Assembly: GCF_001921745.1 (NCBI RefSeq)
Contig: NZ_MRYA01000001.1
Location: forward strand, 310,001-374,000
Length of the DNA: 64,000 bases
Direction of reading: 5' to 3'
Source: Psychrobacter sp. Cmf 22.2
Lineage (GTDB): Bacteria; Pseudomonadota; Gammaproteobacteria; Pseudomonadales; Moraxellaceae
Shown: in pieces, positions 16,955 to 26,360 of the stretch
Layout: each line of letters opens with the position of its first letter
How positions within the stretch are numbered: position 1 is the first letter of the stretch
The notes under the pieces: model-generated
The model's database searches: none
What the model saw: only the letters and a program-made list of their open reading frames with translations
Told to the model about the DNA's origin: nothing
Position numbers and translations under genes: made by a program

Positions 16955-17554
16955 ATGAACATGGACATAAAAATGGAAACACAAAACGCCCATAAACGTA
17001 AAAAACAGCCAGAGCTGGTACGGCGAGCACTGCTCGATCAAGCAGCGCGTATCACGCTAGAGCAGGGCTTGTCTAAAGTGACCTTTCAAGCAGTGGCAGA
17101 TGCCGTCGGCGTGACCAAAGGCGGGGTGATGCATCATTTTGCTACCAAGGACGCGCTTATCTTAGAGGTGTTTTATGACGCGATGGCCAAGTTTGAGGCG
17201 GAAGTCAATGCCGCCATGGCAAAGGATCCGGTCAGCTACGGCTCGTTTACCCGCGCTTATATCGATGCCACCATCAGTTTGGGCGAAAAAGGACAGGCCG
17301 AGTTTAATAGCCAAGCGACCTTGTATGTGTTGATGCTGGGGGATCGGATGCTACGCGAACGCTGGGCTGAGTGGTCAAATGAGCAGCTAAAAAAACACGC
17401 GGATACTGACAACACCGAAACGCTATGTATGGTGCGTCTGGTTGCCGATGGTATTTGGCTCTCGGACTTTTCGGGTATCGACATCTCGGACAAAGCCTCA
17501 ATACGTGAGCGCTTGTTAAATATGACGCAGCAAGACTTTGATAAACAGCCTTGA
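16955..17554 (+). CDS. TetR family regulator of the SMR/betaine region
   Basis: A 199-residue TetR-type repressor. The N-terminal helix-turn-helix covers residues about 25-70 (VTFQAVADAVGVTKGGVMHHFATKDAL). The C-terminal ligand domain does not look like classical BetI. It starts 13 bp after the SMR gene, with AGGTAGG before the ATG at 16955; a GTG two codons earlier is less likely. Position suggests it senses choline, betaine aldehyde or an SMR substrate and controls the SMR pump, the bet genes or both. Its 3' end is partly repeated just downstream (17574-17594). Confidence 0.8.
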   Translation: MNMDIKMETQNAHKRKKQPELVRRALLDQAARITLEQGLSKVTFQAVADAVGVTKGGVMHHFATKDALILEVFYDAMAKFEAEVNAAMAKDPVSYGSFTRAYIDATISLGEKGQAEFNSQATLYVLMLGDRMLRERWAEWSNEQLKKHADTDNTETLCMVRLVADGIWLSDFSGIDISDKASIRERLLNMTQQDFDKQP

Positions 17555-17594
17555 TAACTGATTTTGACAAATAACTTTGATAAACAGCTTTGAT
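17535..17594 (+). repeat. Direct repeat of the tetR 3' end
   Basis: ACTTTGATAAACAGCCTTGA at 17535 recurs at 17574 with one mismatch, at a 39-bp offset. The first copy spans the regulator's stop codon; the second is intergenic, before betB. Confidence 0.6.
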
Positions 17595-17689
17595 CCATAA
17601 CACGCACGCAGAAAATTTAACCTTTAACCCATGACGGCATGATTGACTGAACGCTTTTTATAAAGCTTTAGTCGCCTTAAGGAAAACTT

Positions 17690-19204
17690 ATGACAACTAC
17701 TCAGACAAACGTAAATAATTTACAAGACATTATTGATTTCACACAAACGCAGACCGCTTATATTAACGGTCGCTATCTGGCGGTCGATGATTCTTTAACG
17801 ACTTTTGACGATATCAATCCAGCGACGGGTGAGGTTCTGGCGACCATTCAGCAAACGACCGCTGAGCAAATCGATGAAGCGGTAAAAGCGGCGCAACAAG
17901 GGCAAAAAGTATGGGCGGCAATGACCGCAGTTGAGCGTGGCCGTATTTTGTCAAAGGCAGTTGCGATATTGCGCGAGCGTAATGATGTATTGGCATTGCT
18001 TGAAACCAAAGACACCGGCAAAGCTTACTCTGAGACCAAGTATGTCGATATCGTAACCGGTGCTGATGTCGTTGAGTATTATGCAGGGCTTGCACCAATG
18101 ATTGAGGGTCGTCAGATTCCACTACGTGATAGTAGCTTTGTTTATACGCGCCGTGAGCCGCTTGGCGTCGTCGCCGGAATTGGCGCGTGGAATTATCCGA
18201 TTCAAATCGCCATGTGGAAAGCTGCACCAGCATTGGCTGCGGGTAACGCGATGATTTTTAAACCATCAGAAGTCACGCCGTTAACCGCCTTAAAATTAGC
18301 AGAAATATTTACTGAGGCTGGCATGCCAGATGGCGTGTTTAACGTCGTACAGGGCGATTATCAAGTAGGTGAAGCACTGACCCAGCATCCTGACATCGCC
18401 AAAGTATCGTTTACTGGCGGGGTGCCGACTGGTAAAAAAGTCATGGCAAGCGCGGCATCATCGTCGCTAAAAGACGTGACCTTAGAGCTGGGCGGTAAGT
18501 CGCCATTGATTATCTTTGAGGATGCCGATATCGATATGGCAGCGGATATCGCCATGATGGCGAACTTCTATAGCACCGGTCAGGTCTGTACCAATGGCAC
18601 GCGTGTATTTATCCCAAAAGCGCTACAAGCCAAGTTTGAAGAAGCGATTTTGACGCGGGTCAAACGTATCAAACTCGGCGATCCGATGGACGAAGATATT
18701 AATATGGGGCCGCTAGTGAGCTTCCCGCATATGGAGCGGGTGCTGGGCTATATCGAGCAAGGCAAAGCGGGCGGCGCGCGTTTATTGGCAGGCGGTGAGC
18801 GAGTGACGACAGACGAGCTGGCCGATGGTGCGTATGTCGCGCCAACGGTGTTTACCGATTGCAGCGATGATATGACCATCGTACGTGAGGAAATCTTTGG
18901 CCCAGTAATGTCGATATTGACTTATGAGAGCGAAGAAGAAGTCATTCGCCGTGCCAATGATACCGAGTATGGCTTGGCGGCAGGGGTGGTAACCAAAGAT
19001 CTAACCCGCGCGCACCGCGTCATCGGTCAGATAGAGGCGGGTATCTGCTGGTTAAATACCTGGGGTGAGTCGCCTGCGCAAATGCCAGTTGGCGGTTATA
19101 AGCACTCAGGTATCGGCCGCGAAAACGGCGTCGAAGCCCTTGAGCACTATACGCAGACCAAATCTATCCAAGTAGAGCTGGGTAAGTTTGAGTCGGTATT
19201 TTAA
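17690..19204 (+). CDS. betB: Betaine aldehyde dehydrogenase
   Basis: A 504-residue aldehyde dehydrogenase that oxidises betaine aldehyde to glycine betaine with NAD(P). The catalytic glutamate lies in [10 protein letters not shown] (about residue 267) and the catalytic cysteine in [13 protein letters not shown] (about 301). [24 protein letters not shown] is the coenzyme-binding stretch seen in E. coli BetB. A ribosome binding site (TAAGGAAA) precedes the ATG. It is followed by betA after a gap holding a large inverted repeat. The gene order SMR-tetR-betB-betA-BCCT makes a full uptake and conversion pathway for choline. Confidence 0.93.
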   Translation: MTTTQTNVNNLQDIIDFTQTQTAYINGRYLAVDDSLTTFDDINPATGEVLATIQQTTAEQIDEAVKAAQQGQKVWAAMTAVERGRILSKAVAILRERNDVLALLETKDTGKAYSETKYVDIVTGADVVEYYAGLAPMIEGRQIPLRDSSFVYTRREPLGVVAGIGAWNYPIQIAMWKAAPALAAGNAMIFKPSEVTPLTALKLAEIFTEAGMPDGVFNVVQGDYQVGEALTQHPDIAKVSFTGGVPTGKKVMASAASSSLKDVTLELGGKSPLIIFEDADIDMAADIAMMANFYSTGQVCTNGTRVFIPKALQAKFEEAILTRVKRIKLGDPMDEDINMGPLVSFPHMERVLGYIEQGKAGGARLLAGGERVTTDELADGAYVAPTVFTDCSDDMTIVREEIFGPVMSILTYESEEEVIRRANDTEYGLAAGVVTKDLTRAHRVIGQIEAGICWLNTWGESPAQMPVGGYKHSGIGRENGVEALEHYTQTKSIQVELGKFESVF

Positions 19205-19228
19205 TAATTTGTATTGAGAAGATTCTTA

Positions 19229-19284
19229 ATCAGTAAGATTGATTCATTTGGGATAATTTGGCCTTTTGATTCAATCTTACTGAT
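19229..19284. repeat. Inverted repeat between betB and betA
   Basis: ATCAGTAAGATTGA (19229-19242) is repeated as its exact complement at 19271-19284, with a 28-base spacer. There is no following T-run, so it is not a standard terminator; it may be an RNA processing or stability element, or a protein-binding site. Confidence 0.7.
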
Positions 19285-19321
19285 ATGAAATGATGGATTT
19301 TTTAATATTATGGAGCGTTTT

Positions 19322-21022
19322 ATGACATCAACCACACCTGAGTATGACTACATCATCGTCGGTGCCGGTTCAGCAGGAAACGTGCTGGCCACGCGCTTGA
19401 CCGAAGATGCCAACATTAAGGTGTTGCTGTTAGAAGCTGGTCGACCTGATCATCGCCTAGATTTTCGCACCCAGATGCCAGCGGCGCTAGCGATGCCGTT
19501 ACAAGGCACCACTTATAACTGGGGATACAAAACCGATCCCGAGCCGAATATGAATAATCGCGTGATGGACTGCGGTCGCGGTAAAGGGCTGGGCGGCTCA
19601 TCACTCATCAATGGCATGTGCTATATCCGTGGTAATGCGCTCGATTTTGATGACTGGGCAAAGATTAAAGGCTTAGAGGACTGGACGTATCTGGACTGCT
19701 TGCCGTACTTTAAAAAGTCAGAAAACTGCGACGCAGGCGAAAATGACTATCATGGCGTTGGCGGTCCGGTAGAGATGACCACCTCAAAACCTGGGGTCAA
19801 TCCGCTGTTTGAAGCGATGATTGAAGCGGGCGTGCAAGCAGGCTATCCAAGCACTGATGACCTAAACGGTTATCAGCAAGAAGGCTTTGGACCAATGGAT
19901 CGCTTCGTCACACCCAATGGTCGCCGCGCATCAACGGCTCGCGGGTATCTCGACCGTGCTAAACCGCGCAGCAATATCACCATTTTGACCGGTGCCTTGA
20001 CCGATGTGATTTTATTCGATGGTAAGCGCGCGGTCGGCGTCAAAGTCGAGCATCAAGGCCAAACCAAAAAATTCTATGCTGCCCGTGAAGTGATCGTTTC
20101 ATCAGGGGCGATTGCCTCACCGCAATTATTGCAGCGCTCCGGCATCGGCCCTGGTCAGTGGCTCAAAGATTTGGGGATTAACGAGGTTTTAGAGTTGCCG
20201 GGTGTCGGTAATAATCTACAAGACCATTTAGAGCTGTATATGCAGTATGAATGCAAACTGCCGGTGTCGATTGCGCCTGCCAATAAATGGTGGAATAAAC
20301 CTGCGATTGGTGCCGAGTGGTTGTTTATGGGTACTGGTCTTGGTGCGTCCAATCAATTCGAAGGCGGCGGCTTTATCCGCACCGATGAGAAATTTACGCA
20401 TCCTAATATCCAGTATCATTTCTTACCGTTAGCGGTGCGTTACGATGGTCGCAGTGCGGTAAATTCTCATAGCTTCCAAGCGCACGTCGGCTCACTACGC
20501 TCACCAAGTCGTGGCCGTGTCAAGCTGACATCAAAAGACCCAAGCGCGCATCCAAGTATCTTATTTAACTATATGTCGCACGAGCAAGACTGGCAAGAGT
20601 TCCGCGCGGCGATGCGTATTACTCGTGAGATTATGCATCAGCCAGCGCTTGACCCTTATCGTGGACGTGCTATTGCGCCGACCGATGACCTGGTGACCGA
20701 TGCGCAGTTGGATGAATATGTACGTAACCACAGTGAGACGGCTTATCATCCGTCGTGTACTTGTGCGATGGGCGAAGGTAATGATTCGGTGGTCAATGGA
20801 GAAGGGCTAGTGCACGGTATTAGTGGCTTGCGAGTCGTTGATGCGTCTATCATGCCAAATATAATTAGTGGTAATCTGAACGCGACCACGATTATGCTGG
20901 CTGAAAAAATCGTCGATAAGATGCGCGGCAAGCAATTACCACGCTCGGTGGCGGATTATTATGTCGCCAATGGCGCACCGCTCAGAGCCGAGCCGATGCG
21001 CGCTTATGGTTCTGTGGTTTAA
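19322..21022 (+). CDS. betA: Choline dehydrogenase
   Basis: A 566-residue GMC-family flavoprotein very close to E. coli BetA along its length. The FAD-binding [16 protein letters not shown] lies at the N-terminus, [21 protein letters not shown] near residues 85-105, and the C-terminal HPSCTCAMG and [13 protein letters not shown] follow. The catalytic His is in the [13 protein letters not shown] stretch. It oxidises choline to betaine aldehyde at the inner membrane, feeding electrons to the respiratory chain. ATG at 19322 is chosen because TGGAGCG sits just upstream; an ATG 12 bases earlier is the alternative. Confidence 0.95.
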   Translation: MTSTTPEYDYIIVGAGSAGNVLATRLTEDANIKVLLLEAGRPDHRLDFRTQMPAALAMPLQGTTYNWGYKTDPEPNMNNRVMDCGRGKGLGGSSLINGMCYIRGNALDFDDWAKIKGLEDWTYLDCLPYFKKSENCDAGENDYHGVGGPVEMTTSKPGVNPLFEAMIEAGVQAGYPSTDDLNGYQQEGFGPMDRFVTPNGRRASTARGYLDRAKPRSNITILTGALTDVILFDGKRAVGVKVEHQGQTKKFYAAREVIVSSGAIASPQLLQRSGIGPGQWLKDLGINEVLELPGVGNNLQDHLELYMQYECKLPVSIAPANKWWNKPAIGAEWLFMGTGLGASNQFEGGGFIRTDEKFTHPNIQYHFLPLAVRYDGRSAVNSHSFQAHVGSLRSPSRGRVKLTSKDPSAHPSILFNYMSHEQDWQEFRAAMRITREIMHQPALDPYRGRAIAPTDDLVTDAQLDEYVRNHSETAYHPSCTCAMGEGNDSVVNGEGLVHGISGLRVVDASIMPNIISGNLNATTIMLAEKIVDKMRGKQLPRSVADYYVANGAPLRAEPMRAYGSVV

Positions 21023-21353
21023 ACGCCAGTATAAGCTATTGAATAATATTAGATAATTTCAACAAGAAGGCCTTTCACAGTAAAGGTCTTTTTTATCAGC
21101 GCAGATTTGCTGGTACTTTCGCCAGCATTGGTATCAAGCAAGATGAGCCGCGTTATCATGATTTGCGTTCTATCGTTTTAATTGTTTTTTAAAGGTCTTG
21201 CTAAGGGGTCTGCGGATTGCTTAGCAAATTTTTATTGATTGGTACTGCTTTGTGCGTCATGCATTTATGGATACATAATGTGGCGATGATTCGTCAGTTT
21301 ATAACGGACAAAGCAATATTAGACGGTGTTTCATTTACCTATTGAGGTCTTTT
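21023..21353. other. Gap between betA and the BCCT gene
   Basis: Holds a terminator (21068-21096), then a second stem-loop TTGCTAAG / CTTAGCAA at 21198-21227 followed by ATTTTTA that could act as a weak terminator or attenuator. No gene is seen. Confidence 0.6.
21068..21096 (+). terminator. Terminator after betA
   Basis: Stem GGCCTTT / AAAGGTC around CACAGT, followed by TTTTTT. Confidence 0.7.
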
Positions 21354-23399
21354 ATGTACAGTTCGCCATCAGAAGATGCGACGAAACCCTTGAGTCTAAA
21401 TAAGACGGTTTTTTTAGGCTCAGCGATTATTTCTATTTTATTGATTATCTGGACGATTGCCTTGCCAGATTATAGTGAGGCATTATTAAGCGCGAGCATG
21501 GCATGGGTATCAGAGAGCTTTGGCTGGTATTACATGCTGGTGGTTGCCGCTTATAGTATATTTGCCTTATTTGTAGGATTTTCAAAATACGGCGATATCA
21601 AGCTGGGGCAAGACCACGAAAAAGCCCAGTTTCCCTTTTTAGCATGGGCGGCGATGCTGTTTTCTGCTGGTATCGGCATCGATTTATTGTTTTTTGGTGC
21701 CTCTGAGCCGTTGATGCATTATCTCACTCCGCATACGGGGCTTGAGCCTGGTAGTGAGGCGGCCATGCGTGAAGCACTGTCGCAGACCTTTTTACATTGG
21801 GGTCTACATGGTTGGGGGATTTACGCCCTCATCGGTATGGCCTTGGCTTATTTTGCCTATCGTAAAAACATGCCGTTAGCGCTACGCTCACCACTGACTC
21901 CAGTCTTTGGCGAACGGTTAATCAAAGGCTGGCTCGGTGATGGTATCGATACCTTTGGTGTCGTCTGTACGCTGATGGGGATTGCGACCAGCTTAGGTAT
22001 CGGCGTGTTACAGGCCAATGCGGGTTTGACGCATGTCTTCGGTATCGATTCTAGCAAAATGGTGCAGAGCCTGATTATCTTGGGCGTGGTCGCTGCGGCG
22101 GCTATCTCTGCGATGACGGGCGTAGAAAGAGGGGTACGCCGTCTATCTGAATTTAATATGCTGTCTTCAATATTGCTATTGATCGCGATACTCGTGATGG
22201 GTAATACCGTGTACTTGCTCAATACCTTTACCCAAAGTATCGGTCAATATTTCCAAACTATCGTTTTCAAAACATTCGATGTCTATGCTTATGACGGCAG
22301 CGCTGGTGCCGACTGGAAATCAGGCTGGACGATATTTTTCTGGGCATGGTGGGTCGCTTGGGCACCCTTTGTCGGCTTGTTTATCGCGCGTATTAGCCGT
22401 GGCCGTACCTTGCGTGAGTTTGTGTTTGGCGTGATGTTTATACCGCTGGGCTTTATCTTTGCTTGGTTCTCGATCTTTGGTAACTCAGCGATAGACTTAG
22501 TGGCTAATGGCGCCACCGAGCTTGGTGAAATTGCTGTTAATGATGCAGCGATGGGTATGTTTGCTTTGTTTGAGTACTTTCCTTACAGTGATATTTTATC
22601 ATTCGCAGGCGTAGTTATTGGCTTAGTGTTCTTTGTAACCTCAGCGGACTCAGGCGCTCTAGTACTCGCAAATTTAAGCTCAAGAGGCATGACCAATGAT
22701 ACTGATGCGCCAGTTTGGCTGCGTTTGTTTTGGGCGTCAGCAACGGGTTTGATTACTTTGGGCCTATTGTTTGCAGGCGGGTTTGCCTCATTGCAGTCTG
22801 TGTCTGTGATCGCAGGTTTACCATTCTCGCTTATCTTGGTGCTCTACATGATGTCAATGTGGAAATCGCTAAAAGAAGAGGGCAATAAGCGCAAAGCCAG
22901 TACGGTTGGCACTGCAAACGTGCTCGATAGCGGTAAGAGCTGGAAAGCGCGTCTGCAACGTATCGTTAGCTTCCCTGGGCACGCACAAGTGGAAAGGTTT
23001 TTGCAGAATACTGTCATGCCAGCGATGAGCGAGGTTGAAAAAGAGCTGAAAGCGGGCGGTCTTAACACTTCTCTAGATATCCGTAATCTTGATAATATCA
23101 GTGAAAGTATAGATGCTGGTAAGGGTCAAGATGATGGTCAGATAGATGGTATCAAGCTGCGCGTCGGTCATGGTGATGAAGATGACTTTGTGTATGAAGT
23201 CAATCTCATCAAAGCTGAGCGTCCGAACTTTACGCTGAATACCTCAACCAAGCATGCTGAGTTTTATTACCGTGCTGAAGTATTCTTAAGTGATGGCTCG
23301 CAGGAGTACGACTTGGTTGGCTATACCAAAGAGCAAGTACTGGTCGATATTCTGCATCAGTACGAGTGCCATCTGCAGTATTTACACTTAGAGCGTTAA
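21354..23399 (+). CDS. betT: BCCT family choline transporter (BetT-like)
   Basis: A 681-residue betaine/choline/carnitine transporter with about 12 membrane helices. The substrate-site tryptophans appear in WTIFFWAWWVAWAPFVGLF (about residue 325), and a long cytoplasmic C-terminal domain (from about residue 500) ends LVDILHQYECHLQYL, as in E. coli and Pseudomonas BetT proteins whose tail governs osmotic activation. It probably imports choline by proton symport to feed betA and betB. ATG at 21354 follows TTGAGGT at good spacing. A terminator follows at 23466-23500. Confidence 0.9.
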   Translation: MYSSPSEDATKPLSLNKTVFLGSAIISILLIIWTIALPDYSEALLSASMAWVSESFGWYYMLVVAAYSIFALFVGFSKYGDIKLGQDHEKAQFPFLAWAAMLFSAGIGIDLLFFGASEPLMHYLTPHTGLEPGSEAAMREALSQTFLHWGLHGWGIYALIGMALAYFAYRKNMPLALRSPLTPVFGERLIKGWLGDGIDTFGVVCTLMGIATSLGIGVLQANAGLTHVFGIDSSKMVQSLIILGVVAAAAISAMTGVERGVRRLSEFNMLSSILLLIAILVMGNTVYLLNTFTQSIGQYFQTIVFKTFDVYAYDGSAGADWKSGWTIFFWAWWVAWAPFVGLFIARISRGRTLREFVFGVMFIPLGFIFAWFSIFGNSAIDLVANGATELGEIAVNDAAMGMFALFEYFPYSDILSFAGVVIGLVFFVTSADSGALVLANLSSRGMTNDTDAPVWLRLFWASATGLITLGLLFAGGFASLQSVSVIAGLPFSLILVLYMMSMWKSLKEEGNKRKASTVGTANVLDSGKSWKARLQRIVSFPGHAQVERFLQNTVMPAMSEVEKELKAGGLNTSLDIRNLDNISESIDAGKGQDDGQIDGIKLRVGHGDEDDFVYEVNLIKAERPNFTLNTSTKHAEFYYRAEVFLSDGSQEYDLVGYTKEQVLVDILHQYECHLQYLHLER

Positions 23400-23465
23400 T
23401 TATCTAGATGTTGAATAACCAGATGTTAACTGGCTAGATGCCGTGACAAGATTGTCTTTTATATG

Positions 23466-23500
23466 ACCCCATAAGTTACAGTTAGCTTATGGGGTTTATT
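23466..23500 (+). terminator. Terminator after the BCCT gene
   Basis: Perfect stem ACCCCATAAG / CTTATGGGGT followed by TTTATTT. Confidence 0.85.
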
Positions 23501-23560
23501 TATGAACTGACGATAGGTAGATAGGAAGGATAGAGTAAAATCTATAGAGACAAGTTTTAA

Positions 23561-23708
23561 AGTATAGTCAGTGAAAAGTGATATCTATACATCATATACT
23601 GCTGGTATAATTTTTTTCGCTTGCTGTGCCTACGCAGACAGAGGCTACAAAAAAATTATACCAGCAGTACCGTAGCGTTTTTAAGGTATTTTCAAGGTGT
23701 TTTAACTA
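23561..23708. mobile_element. MITE-like palindromic element, copy 1
   Basis: About 150 bp with outer ends AGTATAGTCAGTGAAAA and GTTTTAACTA (approximate inverted repeats). Inside is a perfect 21-bp inverted repeat (23597-23617 and 23649-23669) around a loop GCTTGCTGTGCCTACGCAGA. Related copies occur at about 49915, 55488 and 58055. No coding capacity. Confidence 0.75.
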
Positions 23709-23740
23709 GGACATACCTTATATCAGCAAAGGATAAATTT

Positions 23741-24229
23741 GTGACCACACTCAAATACATCGCTCATTATTCTGAGCACATCCAAAGCCAAGCGGCTCGG
23801 CTCATCAGTGAGGGCAGGCTGGGCGATTATCTAGAAAGCAAATATCCCAATCGCCACCAAGTGCAAAGCGACAAGGCGCTGTATCAATACATAAACGACA
23901 TAAAAAACCAGTCTATGCGCAAGATTGGACCGCTATCGAATGTCAGTTATAGCAGCAAATTAAAAGTCCTCAAGCAGGCGCTGGGGGTTCATACCACGCA
24001 GTCTCGCGTCCAAGGTAGTAAGCTAAAATCCCATAACAGCATTACGGTAGCGAGCTTATTTAAAGAAGCACCGCCTGAGTTTTTGCGCATGATCGTCGTG
24101 CATGAATTGGCGCATTTTAAGGAGCATGAGCACAACAAAGCATTTTATCAATTATGCTGTCACATGGAGCCAGATTATCGTCAGTTGGAGTTGGACACAC
24201 GCTTGTGGTTGCACTGGCGTGAGTTGTGA
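23741..24229 (+). CDS. YgjP-like (DUF45) metallopeptidase
   Basis: A 162-residue protein of the YgjP/SprT-like zinc metallopeptidase group. The zinc site HELAHFKEHEH (HExxH) is near residues 120-130, followed by the NKAFYQLCCHMEPDY stretch with the usual later His/Glu ligands. The substrate is unknown. GTG at 23741 is chosen because AAGGA lies seven bases upstream; the frame remains open 40 codons further left, but that part is MITE-like repeat sequence and is not believed to be coding. Confidence 0.8.
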   Translation: MTTLKYIAHYSEHIQSQAARLISEGRLGDYLESKYPNRHQVQSDKALYQYINDIKNQSMRKIGPLSNVSYSSKLKVLKQALGVHTTQSRVQGSKLKSHNSITVASLFKEAPPEFLRMIVVHELAHFKEHEHNKAFYQLCCHMEPDYRQLELDTRLWLHWREL

Positions 24230-24593
24230 TTTGATTAATTGTACGGATTTAACTCATTGATATGACTTAGATTCAACCATAGTTTACCCTTCGCTATATT
24301 CCCAGTATTATCTTGACAAGCCTATACGAATGGCCTATAAAAATTATAGAGTATAGGCTATTTCATAAGCGTTTTTTACGCATAGAATAATCAACGCCAA
24401 AACATACTAAAGGATATATCTAATATTTTGATGTTTGATCTGACGATTATTACTTTACAGTTTTGAGGCAATCAATGCCTATACTTTGACATTCATTAAT
24501 GGCTGTTAAGCCAGTGTTGTCAACCTTACCTGCGCACGTGAACGATTTTGATCATTTTGCTTAAGTTCATTACCTGCCTATCAGGACGATTAG
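24230..24593. other. Urease leader region
   Basis: No gene is seen. Besides the promoter and palindrome at 24313-24359, it contains small hairpins (GAGGC/GCCT near 24465-24480, TGGCTGTTAAGCCA near 24499-24512). No match to a sigma-54 promoter or known riboswitch was noticed. Confidence 0.45.
24313..24359 (+). promoter_or_regulatory. Near-consensus promoter with overlapping palindrome, upstream of urease
   Basis: TTGACA (24313-24318) and TATAAA (24336-24341) are separated by 17 bases, a near-perfect sigma-70 promoter. The arms AGCCTATAC (24319-24327) and GTATAGGCT (24351-24359) flank the -10 box as an inverted repeat, and GCCTATAC recurs at 24477-24484 just before another TTGACA. The layout suits a repressor site. 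The start of ureD is about 250 bases downstream, so the leader is long. Confidence 0.6.
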
Positions 24594-25556
24594 GTGACGA
24601 TTCAGCGATATATGTCGCGCTGGGTTTATAAAAAGGGAATTGATGGAATGATGACATTATCCGATAGTTCTACCATACAACAGATTGCCAAAAACTCCGG
24701 ACACCACTTCGATGCCAACCGTCATTGGGCAGCATTTTTGACGTTGGGGTTTGGGGCTCATGCTGATGGTGATACCCATATCACTCGTATGAATATAGCG
24801 CGCCATTATGGTCCCTTACGTGTCCAAAGACCATTCTACCCTGAGGGTCGCGATGGTTGCTGTCATGTCTATCTGCTACATCCGCCTGGTGGTATCGCTA
24901 GCGGTGATACGCTCAACATCGATGTTACTGTAGCGTCAAACGCGCATACTTTGCTAACGACAACTGCTGCCAATAAGCTTTATAAAGCTGATAGCAATGG
25001 CGTTGCTTGGAATCAGCATACCTATCTAAAAATTGCTAATGACGCTACTTTAGAATGGCTACCACAAGAAACGCTCGCTTTTAATGGCTCTCGCGGCGAG
25101 CAGACCATCATTATTGATTTAGAAGACAACGCTAAATGCTTGGGATGGGAGATTCTTGGTCTTGGTCGCCCTGCCAGCAAGCTGCCTTTCGTCAGTGGTC
25201 GCCTCGAACAGCGTTTTCAACTTACTCGTAATGGTCGTCCATTATGGATAGAGCGCCAATGCATAGATCCAGATCATCCCAGATTCGCTGGCATGTGGGG
25301 GCAGGGCGGCGCCACTGTGCATGCGACATTATGGGCGGTTGGAATGGACGATCCGCTAGAGGCCATCACTGCACTACGTGAGCATATACCCGCTGCCGAT
25401 CACTGGGCAGTTACCTATCGTCGTGGCGTATTGCTGCTACGCTATTTAGGCGTAGAGCGTAACGAAGCGTGGGAGTTATTCCAGCAAGCGCGAGAAGTGC
25501 TACGTCCGCGACTGACCGGAAACAAAGCCATCACACCACGAATTTGGTTGACTTAA
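24594..25556 (+). CDS. ureD: Urease accessory protein UreD
   Basis: A 320-residue UreD/UreH accessory protein that binds apo-urease and with UreF and UreG loads nickel. Recognised by RPFYPEGRDGCCHVYLLHPPGGIASGD and TLEWLPQETLAFNGSR, both family hallmarks, and GWEILGLGRPAS. GTG at 24594 is chosen because AGGA lies seven bases before it, giving a longer than usual N-terminus; ATGs at 24648 and 24651 are alternatives. It is the first urease gene, and a hairpin (25566-25583) lies between it and ureA. Confidence 0.93.
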   Translation: MTIQRYMSRWVYKKGIDGMMTLSDSSTIQQIAKNSGHHFDANRHWAAFLTLGFGAHADGDTHITRMNIARHYGPLRVQRPFYPEGRDGCCHVYLLHPPGGIASGDTLNIDVTVASNAHTLLTTTAANKLYKADSNGVAWNQHTYLKIANDATLEWLPQETLAFNGSRGEQTIIIDLEDNAKCLGWEILGLGRPASKLPFVSGRLEQRFQLTRNGRPLWIERQCIDPDHPRFAGMWGQGGATVHATLWAVGMDDPLEAITALREHIPAADHWAVTYRRGVLLLRYLGVERNEAWELFQQAREVLRPRLTGNKAITPRIWLT

Positions 25557-25565
25557 CGATTGGTG

Positions 25566-25583
25566 CCCAAGCATTTGCTTGGG
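25566..25583 (+). other. Stem-loop between ureD and ureA
   Basis: CCCAAGCA / TGCTTGGG with a tiny loop, no T-run. It may be a transcript-processing or stabilising element separating ureD from the structural genes. Confidence 0.5.
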
Positions 25584-25698
25584 GGCTGCCAAACGCTTTT
25601 ATCTGTCTATTTATTAATAATTAATAACATAAGCCTTCTAATGACATAGGCTTTTAATAAAACAATAACGATAACCATAATATAAGAAGGAGTCAGCG

Positions 25699-26001
25699 AT
25701 GGAATTAACGCCAAGAGACAAAGATAAATTGCTATTGTTTACTGCAGGGCTACTTGCTGAGCGCCGCAAAGCTAAAGGCCTCAAACTGAATTATCCTGAA
25801 GCAATAGCGCTGATCAGTTGCGCCATTATGGAAGGTGCGCGTGAAGGCCGTACTGTGGCAGAAATGATGAGTGCCGGGCGCGAAATCCTTACTCGAGATG
25901 ACGTTATGGATGGCATCGCTGAGATGATCGAAAGCCTGCAAGTTGAGGCAACCTTTCCCGACGGCACAAAGCTTGTGACCGTTCATAACCCTATTGTCTG
26001 A
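25699..26001 (+). CDS. ureA: Urease gamma subunit
   Basis: A 100-residue gamma subunit, the exact family length. [20 protein letters not shown] at the start and [20 protein letters not shown], then VTVHNPI at the end are diagnostic. Together with UreB and UreC it forms the (alpha-beta-gamma)3 urease that splits urea to ammonia and carbon dioxide. Strong ribosome binding site AGAAGGAG. The gap to ureB is 11 bp. Confidence 0.97.
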   Translation: MELTPRDKDKLLLFTAGLLAERRKAKGLKLNYPEAIALISCAIMEGAREGRTVAEMMSAGREILTRDDVMDGIAEMIESLQVEATFPDGTKLVTVHNPIV

Positions 26002-26012
26002 GGAGACTTGCT

Positions 26013-26360
26013 ATGATTCCTGGTGAACATCAGCTAAAGAGTGATGACATTGAGCTATGTGCCGATCGTGAACCTATCACTATCAACGTCGCAAACACGG
26101 GTGACCGTCCTATCCAAGTCGGCTCTCACTATCACTTTGCCGAGACCAACGCAGCTTTAGATTTCGACCGTAAAAAAGCGTATGGACACCGCTTAGCGAT
26201 TGCGGCAGGTATGGCGATACGTTTTGAGCCGGGTCAACACCGTGATGTACCCCTTATTCCTTTTTCAGGCTTACGCCATATTTATGGTTTCCGCGGTGAA
26301 GTAATGGGTCCCTTAGATCAGGGTCAGAACCAAAACTCAGACTCAGGAGCGAACTCATGA
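26013..26360 (+). CDS. ureB: Urease beta subunit
   Basis: A 115-residue beta subunit. MIPGEHQL opens the protein; [19 protein letters not shown] and [10 protein letters not shown] are diagnostic. The last residues ([14 protein letters not shown]) form a polar tail beyond the conserved core. Its stop overlaps the ureC start by 4 bp (ATGA), so translation is coupled. Confidence 0.97.
   Translation: MIPGEHQLKSDDIELCADREPITINVANTGDRPIQVGSHYHFAETNAALDFDRKKAYGHRLAIAAGMAIRFEPGQHRDVPLIPFSGLRHIYGFRGEVMGPLDQGQNQNSDSGANS

Noticed and set aside
16955..17554. Naming the regulator betI
   Set aside because: It holds the position of betI but the sequence outside the DNA-binding domain does not resemble BetI closely enough.
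17257..17607. Minus-strand frames across the TetR gene
   Set aside because: Serine-rich shadow translations of a clear TetR coding sequence.
23621..23740. Forty-codon N-terminal extension of the YgjP-like protein
   Set aside because: The extension is MITE-like sequence and the GTG at 23741 has a proper ribosome binding site.
24230..24593. Sigma-54 promoter or riboswitch before urease
   Set aside because: No GG-N10-GC pattern in suitable context and no recognised riboswitch fold; the sigma-70-like promoter explains the region better.
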